From Candidatus Bathyarchaeota archaeon (GTDB taxonomy: Archaea > Thermoproteota > Bathyarchaeia > Bathyarchaeales > Bathycorpusculaceae): 64,000 nucleotides of DNA. Both the position numbers and the translations under genes were made by a program. The stretch is taken from the NCBI GenBank assembly GCA_003164295.1, contig PLTA01000060.1, positions 20,658-84,657 of the forward strand. Reading direction: 5' to 3'. Shown here one piece after another: positions 9,071 through 17,547 of this stretch. How positions within the stretch are numbered: position 1 is the first letter of the stretch; the number at the start of each line of letters is the position of its first letter. The notes under the pieces were generated by a model. The model did no database searches, was not told where the DNA came from, and worked only from the letters and a program-made list of their open reading frames with translations.

Positions 9071-9745
9071 TTAACTTATTGTGGTGCCTACGTTCTTGCC
9101 TTCGATTGCAGCTAAAATATTTTCAGGCTTAAACCCGTTAACAACGACGAGCTTAACTCGATGGCGTTTTAGAACTTTGATGGCTTCAGGATCAATAATC
9201 TGGTGAATCCCAGCCTTATGAACGCTTCCCTCAAAAATCTTGGAAAAACCTTCAAATGGCAAATTATCTAGTTTCACCGCGTCTGGGTTCGATCTGGGAT
9301 CTTTGTTGTAAACGCCTTCTTGGTCGCTGCCTTTCAACAGCAAATCGGCATTAACCCGTTCAGCAACCAACGCAGCAACAGCATCAGTGGTGATTCCAGG
9401 CTTCAAACCGCCCATCACAACAACTTTACCTTCAGCAAGACATTGGGCAGCATCGTCAAGCGTTATTGCCACTTTACTGCAGCCAACTTCGCCGAGTTTT
9501 TTAAGGAAAAGCTGAGCAAACAAGCGTGAACAAGAAATGGCAATTTCATCCTGCGCCGTCATGTCTAAACCCAAGTTTTTTGCTATGCCGATGAATTCTC
9601 TTGCCAATGCTCCGCCACCAAGTACAACTGCGACGTCGTGACCCTGAGCTTTCACGGTTTTTATGAGGTCAGCGTATTTGCTCATTAATTCGGTGTTGAC
9701 TGGTGAGGCTACTACTGAGCCGCCTATTCGCACGACTAAACGCAT
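9071..9745 (-). CDS. pyrH: Archaeal UMP kinase
   Basis: A 224-residue amino-acid-kinase-fold protein of the archaeal UMP kinase type, phosphorylating UMP to UDP. It begins RLVVRIGGSVVAS with the phosphate-binding Gly motif, then VVLGGGALAREFI, and has a late LLLKGSDQEGVYNKDP segment for nucleotide binding. The length matches archaeal PyrH. It stands alone on the minus strand, and its start region faces the alkA gene. Confidence 0.93.
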   Translation of the reverse strand: MRLVVRIGGSVVASPVNTELMSKYADLIKTVKAQGHDVAVVLGGGALAREFIGIAKNLGLDMTAQDEIAISCSRLFAQLFLKKLGEVGCSKVAITLDDAAQCLAEGKVVVMGGLKPGITTDAVAALVAERVNADLLLKGSDQEGVYNKDPRSNPDAVKLDNLPFEGFSKIFEGSVHKAGIHQIIDPEAIKVLKRHRVKLVVVNGFKPENILAAIEGKNVGTTIS

Positions 9746-9840
9746 AATTAACCATCCAATACTCGAACAATACGTCTTTAAAGTTAAAAATCTTTAATAT
9801 TAAAGCTGAATTAACTGAACCTTTTGGCGAGAAAATAAAA

Positions 9841-10764
9841 TTGACCTACACCGAAACTTTCCAAGTTGAAGCATTGACTCCTTTCAACTTCGATTTAAGC
9901 ACCCGAATCTTCGCCAGCGGCGATAAACAAATCAGAAATTTCGTTGATTGTCAATTCACCCAAGTTATCAAAATCAATGGCAAACTTGCACTTGTAAAAT
10001 TGACTTCTGCGGGAACAATTGAAAAACCAAAAATAAATGTTGAACTAAAGGCTAATAGCCAAATATCATTGTTAGATAAGCAAAAAGCCGTTGAAGCCAT
10101 TAAATTTATTTTTAACCTTGATTTTGACCTTTGTTCCTTTTATAATGAAATAAAAAATGAATCCGTCATGCGTCATTTAGTGAAGCCATTGAATGGGTTG
10201 AAGAACCCCACAACTCCAACGGTTTTCGAAGCTTTGCTTGATTCTATTGTTGAACAGCAGATTTCACTAAAAGTAGCACATATCATGGAAGAACGATTGG
10301 TTAAGAAATATGGCGAATCCCTGACTTTAGACGGCGAGACTTATTATGCCTATCCCACCCCACAAAACATTGCCAATGTCAGTATCAGCGAATTAAAAAA
10401 CTGCGGCTTAAGCGAACGAAAAGCCCAGTACCTTCAGGGAGCAACCCAATTAATTGTTGACGGCAAATTGGATCTTGAAAGTCTGAAAAACAAAGAAAAT
10501 TCAGAGGAAATCATTTCAGAGCTTGACGCTATCAGGGGAATCGGGGTTTGGACTGCTGAGTTAACTATGCTTAGGGGTATGCAGAAGTTGGATGCTTTTC
10601 CAGCGGATGATTTGGGTCTTAGGCATGTAATTTCAAGTTTCTATTGCGATGGGAAGGCGATTAAGGCGGAGGAGGCGCGGGAAATTGCTAAGGGTTGGGG
10701 CAGATGGAAGGGGCTGGCTGCTTTTTACCTTATAATCGCAGAGATTAAAGGCATCAAAGCTTAA
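9841..10764 (+). CDS. AlkA-type DNA glycosylase
   Basis: A 307-residue DNA-3-methyladenine glycosylase II of the HhH-GPD superfamily. The N-terminal beta domain is followed by a helical domain with the hairpin IRGIGVWTAE (231-240). The catalytic aspartate is in FPADDLG (D256/D257). It excises alkylated bases at the start of base excision repair. The start is a TTG; no in-frame ATG is better placed. Confidence 0.88.
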   Translation: MTYTETFQVEALTPFNFDLSTRIFASGDKQIRNFVDCQFTQVIKINGKLALVKLTSAGTIEKPKINVELKANSQISLLDKQKAVEAIKFIFNLDFDLCSFYNEIKNESVMRHLVKPLNGLKNPTTPTVFEALLDSIVEQQISLKVAHIMEERLVKKYGESLTLDGETYYAYPTPQNIANVSISELKNCGLSERKAQYLQGATQLIVDGKLDLESLKNKENSEEIISELDAIRGIGVWTAELTMLRGMQKLDAFPADDLGLRHVISSFYCDGKAIKAEEAREIAKGWGRWKGLAAFYLIIAEIKGIKA

Positions 10765-10822
10765 CTTAACTAACTTAAAGTTTTAAAATCTAGATTACAT
10801 CCGAACACAGCACTTAATAACT

Positions 10823-11062
10823 TTAGTATTCTTCTCTGAGTTTATCGATCATTTTCTTTATTTCTTCAGCCGTGCCATACCCAGCATCAATCCCTACCAT
10901 ATCCAAAAGCTTTACTGGTTTGAACAATATTCCTTTCGGCGTTACTTTCACAAGTAAACTGTTGCTGGCCTTGATTTCATACTGCTTTCTGATTTTTGCG
11001 GGAATGGTTATCTGCCCATTTCGAGTAACCTTCACTATTGTATTATCGGCCGAGGTTTTCAT
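10823..11062 (-). CDS. AbrB/SpoVT-type DNA-binding protein
   Basis: A swapped-hairpin AbrB domain spans most of the protein (VKVTRNGQITIPAKIRKQY). These proteins are transition-state regulators or VapB-type antitoxins. I chose the internal ATG, giving 79 residues; an upstream in-frame ATG would add 21 residues with no domain similarity. It follows the ABC-2 permease on the same strand. No PIN toxin lies next to it. Confidence 0.8.
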   Translation of the reverse strand: MKTSADNTIVKVTRNGQITIPAKIRKQYEIKASNSLLVKVTPKGILFKPVKLLDMVGIDAGYGTAEEIKKMIDKLREEY

Positions 11063-11135
11063 TTTTTTGCCTAAGATTAAAATGCTATCCCACCTTAGGA
11101 TTTTCCTATTAGGCTTAAAAGACAAGATTCAGCAG

Positions 11136-11969
11136 TTATCCGGTTAAACGTTTTTTCATTAAGTTAATGCTCAGTATGAAGAAGAATACTGTAACAGCCA
11201 CTATCCAAACAAAGCTCACGGTCAGCAATGTCGCTGGGTTTAATCCAAGGATAGGTTCAAGTTTTCCTGAAATAAGCCCCCTAGTAATGTTGACTACATG
11301 AGTTAGGGGCAAAACTGCTAGGGCTGTTCCCTGTGCAGCAGAAGGCAACGATGTCAAGGGGAAGAAGGTGCCGCATAAAAAGAACATCGGCGTCAAAAAC
11401 AGGAATGATGGAAAATTAAAGAAGTCAATATTTGGCGCCACTGAAGTAAAGCACATGGCGATGGATGCAAACATTAAGCCGCCGAAAAACGCAAACGGAA
11501 TAACAAGCAAAAACAGCGGACTTGAAATTAACCCAAAAGCTGCAACCACAGCCAAAACGATGGTTGTGTTGATTGTTGCTCTTGTTGCTCCCCAAAGTAA
11601 TTCGCCTGCCACGACTTCTTCCACGCTGACGGGTGTGGCTACTATGGCGTCGAAAGTTTTTTGGAAGTACATACGTACGAAAGAGGCAAATGTGCATTCA
11701 AAAAATGAGCCGTTCATAATTGAAATCGCCACCAACGCGGGCGCAATGAAGCTGATGTATGATTGGCCTCTGATGCTTGGAATGAAGCCACCTAGTCCAT
11801 AGCCGAAAGCCAGCAGGTACAGTATGGGTTCAAGAAGTGACGGTATGAAGTTAACGGCTATGGTTTTTGTGAAAACGTCAAAGTTACGGCGCCAAACCAT
11901 CCAAACACGATAAGTCAGTTTTGGTATGGCAAAGCGAGCTGGAGATTTGCGGAGATTGGGACTGGTCAT
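11136..11969 (-). CDS. ABC-2 type permease
   Basis: A 277-residue, six-helix ABC-2 permease with the family segment FFLCGTFFPLTSLP before the last helices. Its ATG overlaps the original stop of the upstream ATPase reading frame (GAATGA), although that ATPase now ends earlier at an amber codon. The pair forms the third ABC exporter in the window. Confidence 0.9.
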   Translation of the reverse strand: MTSPNLRKSPARFAIPKLTYRVWMVWRRNFDVFTKTIAVNFIPSLLEPILYLLAFGYGLGGFIPSIRGQSYISFIAPALVAISIMNGSFFECTFASFVRMYFQKTFDAIVATPVSVEEVVAGELLWGATRATINTTIVLAVVAAFGLISSPLFLLVIPFAFFGGLMFASIAMCFTSVAPNIDFFNFPSFLFLTPMFFLCGTFFPLTSLPSAAQGTALAVLPLTHVVNITRGLISGKLEPILGLNPATLLTVSFVWIVAVTVFFFILSINLMKKRLTG

Positions 11970-12040
11970 TCTTCTCTTAGTCCCCTTCCAGTAAGTTTAA
12001 GAAAAACATCTTCAAGATTTGCCCTGCGTATCGTGACGTT

Positions 12041-12892
12041 CTACATGGGATGATCTTGCAAGAACCCTTCAAAAACTCCATGCGGCTTATCAGTGAAGAT
12101 TTGAAGCCGATCACCTAACCGTTCAAAATGTGCGTCTGGAAAAGCCTCTTTCAAGGTCGACAACACGTTTTCGTCATAATCAAGCTCCAAAACATCTTCG
12201 CCCGCATGCTTCTTCACCAAATCGACGGGGCTACCTTCCTCGATAATTTTTCCCTTATCAATAATTAGGATTCGATCGCACAGGACAGCGGCTTCATCCA
12301 TATAATGAGTGGTTAAAATTATGGTAACCTGTTTTTTCTTTAGATTGCGCACTTCATCCCAAGCCAAATGCCGCGCCTGAGGATCCAGCCCCGTGGTAGG
12401 CTCATCTAAAAGGAGAATTTGAGGCTGATTTATCAGAGCTCTCGCAAAAATAAGGCGACGTTTCATGCCTCCTGACAATGCACCTATGGATACACCTCGT
12501 TTTTCTTCCAATTGGAAAAACTTTAGTTGCTCATTTACACGTTTGACGGCTTCATCTTTTGGGATGCCAAAGTAGCGGCAGTAAACAGTGAGGTTTTTCA
12601 TAACTGTGAAATCTGGGTCCAAATTGTCTTCTTGAGGCGCTACGCCAACGAGATTTTTTATTTCTCTGCATTGTGCGTTAACGCTTAAACCTGCAAGTTT
12701 TAATTCGCCAGATGTTGGAGGCAGAAAACAATACATCATTCGGACAGTTGTAGTTTTGCCCGCACCGTTTGGTCCTAAGAAACCGATGCATTCGCCCTTG
12801 TAAACTTTGAAGTCTATATGGTCCACTGCTGTTAAACCATCAAATTTCTTTGTTAATCCCTGCGCCTCAATTAGAACTTCTTGAGAACCCAT
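12041..12892 (-). CDS. DrrA-like ABC ATPase, C-terminus cut by in-frame TAG
   Basis: The ABC domain is complete: Walker A GPNGAGKTT, signature LSGGMKRRLIFARAL, Walker B ILLLDEPTTGLD and H-loop TTHYMDEA. The frame ends at a TAG (12043-12041). Past it the same frame continues with NVTIRRANLEDVFLKLTG, the standard C-terminal motif of this family, and stops at a TGA that overlaps the permease start (about 11966). The intact gene would have about 308 codons. This is a single nonsense change, a sequence error, or less likely readthrough. The truncated product may still hydrolyse ATP. Confidence 0.85.
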   Translation of the reverse strand: MGSQEVLIEAQGLTKKFDGLTAVDHIDFKVYKGECIGFLGPNGAGKTTTVRMMYCFLPPTSGELKLAGLSVNAQCREIKNLVGVAPQEDNLDPDFTVMKNLTVYCRYFGIPKDEAVKRVNEQLKFFQLEEKRGVSIGALSGGMKRRLIFARALINQPQILLLDEPTTGLDPQARHLAWDEVRNLKKKQVTIILTTHYMDEAAVLCDRILIIDKGKIIEEGSPVDLVKKHAGEDVLELDYDENVLSTLKEAFPDAHFERLGDRLQIFTDKPHGVFEGFLQDHPM

Positions 12893-13067
12893 AAATAATC
12901 AAAAAAATATTCGTGCTCAATAACTTAAGATTAACGCTTAAAACTAAACGCTCTATTGTCAGTTTTTAAGTGAATATATTGCCCTTTCAATGTCCGATGA
13001 AGCGTGGGAACTCAAAAAAATCGTCTTAAAAGTTTAAAGGCAAATTATTTCTATGCTATTATAGGCG

Positions 13068-15455
13068 TTGCTTGTGAAATTGTCTTTTTGGCTGATAGAT
13101 ATTAATCCCAAAATTGGTGGTGCATGTTGTGAGCTGTGGCTTTGGGGAATTGACCAGAGCGGAAGCCGAGTGCTGATTATTGAACGAAATTTTAATGCTT
13201 ACTTTTACGCTGTCGTCGAAGAAGGATGTGACCCCTCGAAAACAGCGGCTGAAATCATGAATGCTTACTCATCCTCAATTTTGAATGCAGAAGTTGTTGA
13301 GCGCAAGTTCTTCGGAAAGCCTGTGCAAGCAATAAAAATTTGTTGCAAGGTTGCAACTGAAACGGTAAAGCTTGCGAAGACACTTCGGGAGTTCGAAGGG
13401 GTTAAAGAATGCCTCGAAGACGATATTCGTGTTGCCATGCGCTACCTAATTGATAATGATGTGGCGCCATGTGCTTGGTATGAAATGGAAGCGGAAGAAG
13501 AAGAAAAGAAATCAAGCGTTAGAGTTGACAAAGTTTATGACGCAAAATCCATTCCTAAACCGCTTAGCCAAGTCGAAAAGCCTCAGCTTAAAACACTTAG
13601 TTTCTCAATGATAAGTTACAGCAGGGAAGGTTCTCCTAAACCTGACAGAAATCCTGTAGTAATAATATCTACAGTTTCCGGTGATGGAAAAGAAAAACAG
13701 TTTATTGCAGATGACGAGAAAAACGATGGACCCACCCTTCAAGGGTTCATTGATTATGTTTGCCAATTTGACCCTGACATCATTGTAAGTTTTGGCGCTA
13801 ATGCAAAAGATTGGGATTACCTAATAAAAAGAAGCCACAGGCTCCAAAGAACCTTTGATGTTGACCGCAGCAAAAAAGAGCCCCATACCAGCATTTACGG
13901 TCACGTCTCGTTCACAGGAATTGCTAACGTTGACCTTGCCGACTTCATGGATGTTTTTCCCGAAGTCAAAGTTAAGACCCTTTCGAATCTGGCTCACTAT
14001 TTAGGCGTAATGAAAAATGAGTCAGGCAGCGAAATTGAAGATGTAGAATTTCCAGATTACTGGGAAGACCTAAAGAAACGTGAGGATCTCATAAAATTCA
14101 GCTTAAACAACGCTCGAAAAATCCATATCTCTGCAACTTTGCTGCTTGATTTTGCGATGCAGCTGTCAAATCTGGTTAGTTTGCCACTTGACCATGTTAT
14201 GACTGCCGCAGTTGGTTTTCGGGTTGAGTGGTTTTTGATTAAGCAAACCCGTAAAATCGGAGAGCTCATTCCCAGACGGATAGAGCAGGCTTATCGTCCC
14301 TACGCAGGAGGTTTAGTTCTTAGTCCAAAACCGGGTTTACATGACAACATCGCAGTTTTAGATTTCAAATCAATGTACCCCAACATCATGATAAGATACA
14401 ATCTCTCACCAGACACCTATGTCGCGCCAGAGGAACCTGAACCTCCAGCCGGCGTCTACGAAACACCAGAAGTCAAACATAGATTCCGCAAAGCACCACC
14501 CGGATTCTACAAAGAAGCATTAACCTACCTTATAGAAGTTAGAGGAAAGATACGAGTACAAATGAAGAAACTCAACCCAACCACGGTTGAGTACAGTGTT
14601 TTAGATGCAAGGCAAAAAGCAGTAAAAATCATAACAAACGCCGCTTACGGCTATGCAGGTTGGATTGGAGCAAGATGGTACATTAAACCGGTAGCTGAAG
14701 CAGCCTCTGCATGGGGTAGACACACAATTTTAAGCGCAACTCACTTAGCCGAAAAAAAAGGCTTAACAATTATTTATGGAGATACCGACAGCCTCTTTCT
14801 AACAAATGAAACAGAAAAGCTAATTGAACTTAAAGAAAAAATTGGCGAGGATTTAGGTTTAGAAGTAGAAGTTGGTGAAGTTTACAAACGTATTTTCTTC
14901 ACAGAAGCAAAAAAACGGTATGCAGGCTTGCGAGATGATGACAGCTTAGATATTGTTGGGTTAGAAGTTATGCGCGGAGACTGGGCACAGGTAGCAAAAG
15001 AAGTCCAGGAACATGTTCTTGAAATAATCTTGAAGGAACAGTCACCTAAAAACGCGGTAATATTCGTGCGTAAAGTCATTGCTGAGTTAAAGCAGAGAAA
15101 AATTCCTTTTCATGATCTTATAATTTGGAAGACGTTAACAAAAGCGCCTGAAGAATATTCTATTAGGGCTCCGCATGTGGAGGCAGCAAAAATGCTTAAA
15201 GAAAAGGGTTGGCGTCTAAGCGGCGGCGATAAAGTGGGGTATGTTGTGCTTTCAGGTAAAGGAAGATTTCATAGTCGAGTTAAACCCTACGTCTTCGCCA
15301 CATATGAAGAAATAGATGTCGATTACTACATAACCAACCAGATCGTTCCTGCGGCTGCTAGAATTCTCGGGTTTTTCAAAGTGACTGAAAAAGAATTGAG
15401 TAGAGAGGAAACAAAAGAAAGTGAAGAAATCAAGAGCTTAATGGATTATGTTTAA
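13068..15455 (+). CDS. polB: Family B DNA polymerase with degenerate exonuclease sites
   Basis: A 795-residue archaeal family B polymerase. Polymerase motifs are intact: A at DFKSMYP (D432), B at KIITNAAYG and C at YGDTDS (D572, D574). The proofreading domain aligns along its length but has lost key residues. The Exo I position is FSMI (179-182) where FDIE is expected. Exo II reads FGANAKD (242-248), keeping the Asp but not the Asn. Exo III is FSLNN (344-348) instead of YxxxD. It should polymerise but hardly proofread. The start is a TTG; a GTG two codons later is possible. It converges on dnaG. Confidence 0.92.
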   Translation: MLVKLSFWLIDINPKIGGACCELWLWGIDQSGSRVLIIERNFNAYFYAVVEEGCDPSKTAAEIMNAYSSSILNAEVVERKFFGKPVQAIKICCKVATETVKLAKTLREFEGVKECLEDDIRVAMRYLIDNDVAPCAWYEMEAEEEEKKSSVRVDKVYDAKSIPKPLSQVEKPQLKTLSFSMISYSREGSPKPDRNPVVIISTVSGDGKEKQFIADDEKNDGPTLQGFIDYVCQFDPDIIVSFGANAKDWDYLIKRSHRLQRTFDVDRSKKEPHTSIYGHVSFTGIANVDLADFMDVFPEVKVKTLSNLAHYLGVMKNESGSEIEDVEFPDYWEDLKKREDLIKFSLNNARKIHISATLLLDFAMQLSNLVSLPLDHVMTAAVGFRVEWFLIKQTRKIGELIPRRIEQAYRPYAGGLVLSPKPGLHDNIAVLDFKSMYPNIMIRYNLSPDTYVAPEEPEPPAGVYETPEVKHRFRKAPPGFYKEALTYLIEVRGKIRVQMKKLNPTTVEYSVLDARQKAVKIITNAAYGYAGWIGARWYIKPVAEAASAWGRHTILSATHLAEKKGLTIIYGDTDSLFLTNETEKLIELKEKIGEDLGLEVEVGEVYKRIFFTEAKKRYAGLRDDDSLDIVGLEVMRGDWAQVAKEVQEHVLEIILKEQSPKNAVIFVRKVIAELKQRKIPFHDLIIWKTLTKAPEEYSIRAPHVEAAKMLKEKGWRLSGGDKVGYVVLSGKGRFHSRVKPYVFATYEEIDVDYYITNQIVPAAARILGFFKVTEKELSREETKESEEIKSLMDYV

Positions 15456-16627
15456 GCTGGCGGAATAGCATCTTGGAAAGTTACTAATTCAACATTTAAC
15501 ACTGGTTTTACTGCTTCGGAAATGCGTGACGCGACTATTCGCCTGATGTTTTTCTCAGCTGCAATGTCAACAATTCTCTGCGTGATTATTCCGTCGAAAA
15601 CTACTGTGTCAACGCCTGTTACCTGCTGAAGTTTCTCTGCTAATTGGCTAACGGGTAAGCGTTCGACAAACTCAAATTTTTCGTTAAGCAGAACCGCTTC
15701 AAGTGTACCAAGTAATGCTTTAGCTGCTTGCCCTACTGGTTCAGGAACTTCAACTTTTACATGATGCGGTGCTGGCGGTTCAGGTTTTTTAGCTGGCTTA
15801 GGAGGTGCAGCTGCTTCGTTTATCGGAAGTTTATTTTCTATCGCTTCAGCAATTTCTTTGCAGTTACATTCCTCGATTTCTTTGCCTCTTGGAGCCCGAC
15901 CGACAAATTTGACACTTGTAACCTGAATCAGCTCTTTCAAAATCAAATCGCCGCCTCGATCGCCATCCAGTAATGCAGTGGCAGTTTTTTCTTTAGTTAA
16001 TTTCTTTATTGACTCTGGAACTTTAGCGCCTTCAAGAGCAACAGTGTTGAAAATTCCGCATCGCATCAAGTTAATGATGTCAGCGCGTCCTTCAACAACA
16101 AAAATTTCTTTCGCTGCGTCTAATCCTGGACCCGCAGGCAAATCTTCTGGACCATACTTCTCAACTTTGCCAACTTTCATCGTTTCCGAGATTTCTTTGT
16201 AAACGTCATCGACGCTTGGCATTGACTCAATAGTCCATTTGTGGAGAATTTCTTTTGCTCTGTCAATAATGATTTTTCTGCGAGCTTCCCGTATATCTTC
16301 GATTCTGTCTATGCTGACTTTTGCTGAGCATGGGCCTACACGGTTAATGCTTTCTATGCTTGCTGCAATGAGAGCTGTAGAAACCCTGTCTAAACTGGTT
16401 GGAATTGTTATTAATCCTGTGGTTTTATCGTTTTTTGAGTGCAGTTCAATTTCGATTCTGCCGATGCGGCCTGTTTTTTGAAGTTCTCGCAGATCAAGTT
16501 CTGGTCCAAAAAGCCCTTCGGTTTGACCGAAAACTGCGCCTATAACATCGGGTTTTTCAACTACACCTTCAATTTCAAATCTTGCGTGTATAACGTACTT
16601 TATCGTAAATGTTTGGGATGTTCCCGT
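15452..16627 (-). CDS. dnaG: Archaeal DnaG primase-like protein, non-canonical ACG start
   Basis: The reading frame encodes a full archaeal DnaG. The N-terminal domain contains KYVIHARFEIEG, VIGAVFGQTEGL and ELQKTGRIGRIEIEL. A Toprim domain follows (VVEGRADIINL, then ALLDGDRGGDL), and a C-terminal region. Archaeal DnaG associates with the exosome and has primase activity. No in-frame ATG, GTG or TTG precedes the conserved N-terminus. The best start is ACG at 16627, ten bases after AGGAG, and one transition from ATG. The internal ATG at 16222 would delete the whole N-terminal domain. Total length would be about 391 residues. Confidence 0.85.
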   Translation of the reverse strand, partial: TGTSQTFTIKYVIHARFEIEGVVEKPDVIGAVFGQTEGLFGPELDLRELQKTGRIGRIEIELHSKNDKTTGLITIPTSLDRVSTALIAASIESINRVGPCSAKVSIDRIEDIREARRKIIIDRAKEILHKWTIESMPSVDDVYKEISETMKVGKVEKYGPEDLPAGPGLDAAKEIFVVEGRADIINLMRCGIFNTVALEGAKVPESIKKLTKEKTATALLDGDRGGDLILKELIQVTSVKFVGRAPRGKEIEECNCKEIAEAIENKLPINEAAAPPKPAKKPEPPAPHHVKVEVPEPVGQAAKALLGTLEAVLLNEKFEFVERLPVSQLAEKLQQVTGVDTVVFDGIITQRIVDIAAEKNIRRIVASRISEAVKPVLNVELVTFQDAIPPA

Positions 16628-16736
16628 AAGTGTGCAACTCCTATTTGTGAATTATTTATTATTTTGTTAATCGCATAAAGCGAGTATTTCTCGCTATGAT
16701 GAGATTTTTAAATATTTTATTAGTTTGATAGATTTT

Positions 16737-16799
16737 AGGTGCATTGTATTTAATAACAATTTCGGATATAGCCCTAATGATTGGCAATACATAGCACCT
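16737..16799. repeat. Imperfect inverted repeat
   Basis: AGGTGCATTGTATT (16737-16750) faces AATACATAGCACCT (16786-16799), a 14-base pair of arms with two mismatches. A perfect six-base hairpin (AGCGAG/CTCGCT) lies about 45 bases before it. It could be the end of the downstream membrane gene's transcript or a small element edge. Confidence 0.4.
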
Positions 16800-16866
16800 G
16801 AGAGCTAATACGCTGAAGGTGCTTAAATAATTCTAGGTAAATTTAGATGAAAAAATTAGGTTATTT

Positions 16867-17547
16867 TTACCCGTCATACAGTCTTTCTAAAAGCTTCTCT
16901 TTAGAGAACATTTCAGGGTCAATCTCATAAATTTCTGATAAAGTAAATTCCATTCGCTCGGATTTCATTTTGATTAACGCTTTCAGAAGAGGTTCTTCTT
17001 CTTTGATTACTTTGAACTTTTCGATTGCTGTGTAATAATTAAAATCAATGTACTTTTCGTTAAAAGAACTCATTACAAATTGTCCGTAAGACAAAACCAA
17101 AGCTAATGCTGCAAAAATTATTACAAGCTTATCAGAAGAACTAAATGAGGAAAGATAATAAGTCGATAATCCTGTGAACAAAATTAGAAATGTGATAAGT
17201 ATGAATGAAAGTGACGACCTAACGATGTCTCTAAGTCTGAAAAGTGATTTTTCATTATCAATCTTTTTGATAAGGTCTCCAATTAGATTATCATAATTAA
17301 TTGGCTTATCCATTTTATTTTCTTTGTTATTTGTATTCGAAATTTCTGAAATGTTTGTTTGTCCGTGTTTTTCTGGTAAAGTATTATTCTGAATAAATTT
17401 TTGTCTTATTTTCTTAAATCTCTTAGGCGAAAAATAGAGATGAAAACTCAATAGTGCGATTAGGCTTAAAGTTCCTAAAATTACAAAAGTGATTTCAAGA
17501 AAGTTCAAATTTGAAAAGATGGAACCCCACTGCAATTGGAAATTCAC
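16867..17547 (-). CDS. Predicted membrane protein
   Basis: A 226-residue protein of no recognised family. A hydrophobic N-terminal helix (about 18-40) is followed by a basic, asparagine-rich linker, then a pair of membrane helices (about 110-150), and a charged C-terminal helical region (EKFKVIKEEEPLLKALIKMK). The GTG start falls inside sequence that on the other strand is a decayed PAS domain, so the first 10-15 residues may be recruited or the true start may be later. Base composition is A+T rich. Confidence 0.6.
   Translation of the reverse strand: MNFQLQWGSIFSNLNFLEITFVILGTLSLIALLSFHLYFSPKRFKKIRQKFIQNNTLPEKHGQTNISEISNTNNKENKMDKPINYDNLIGDLIKKIDNEKSLFRLRDIVRSSLSFILITFLILFTGLSTYYLSSFSSSDKLVIIFAALALVLSYGQFVMSSFNEKYIDFNYYTAIEKFKVIKEEEPLLKALIKMKSERMEFTLSEIYEIDPEMFSKEKLLERLYDG

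Noticed and set aside
11966-12043. UAG recoding (pyrrolysine or glutamine) in this genome
   Set aside because: TAG interrupts three genes (near 12041, 41590 and 55757), but two of these also carry frameshifts, and TAG is the normal stop of the HMG-CoA reductase gene and of small genes at 3909 and 33459. No pyl genes are seen in the window.
16867-17547. Insertion element carrying the membrane protein into the kinase gene
   Set aside because: The inverted repeat at 16737-16799 is on one side only and no matching end or target duplication is seen near 17530.
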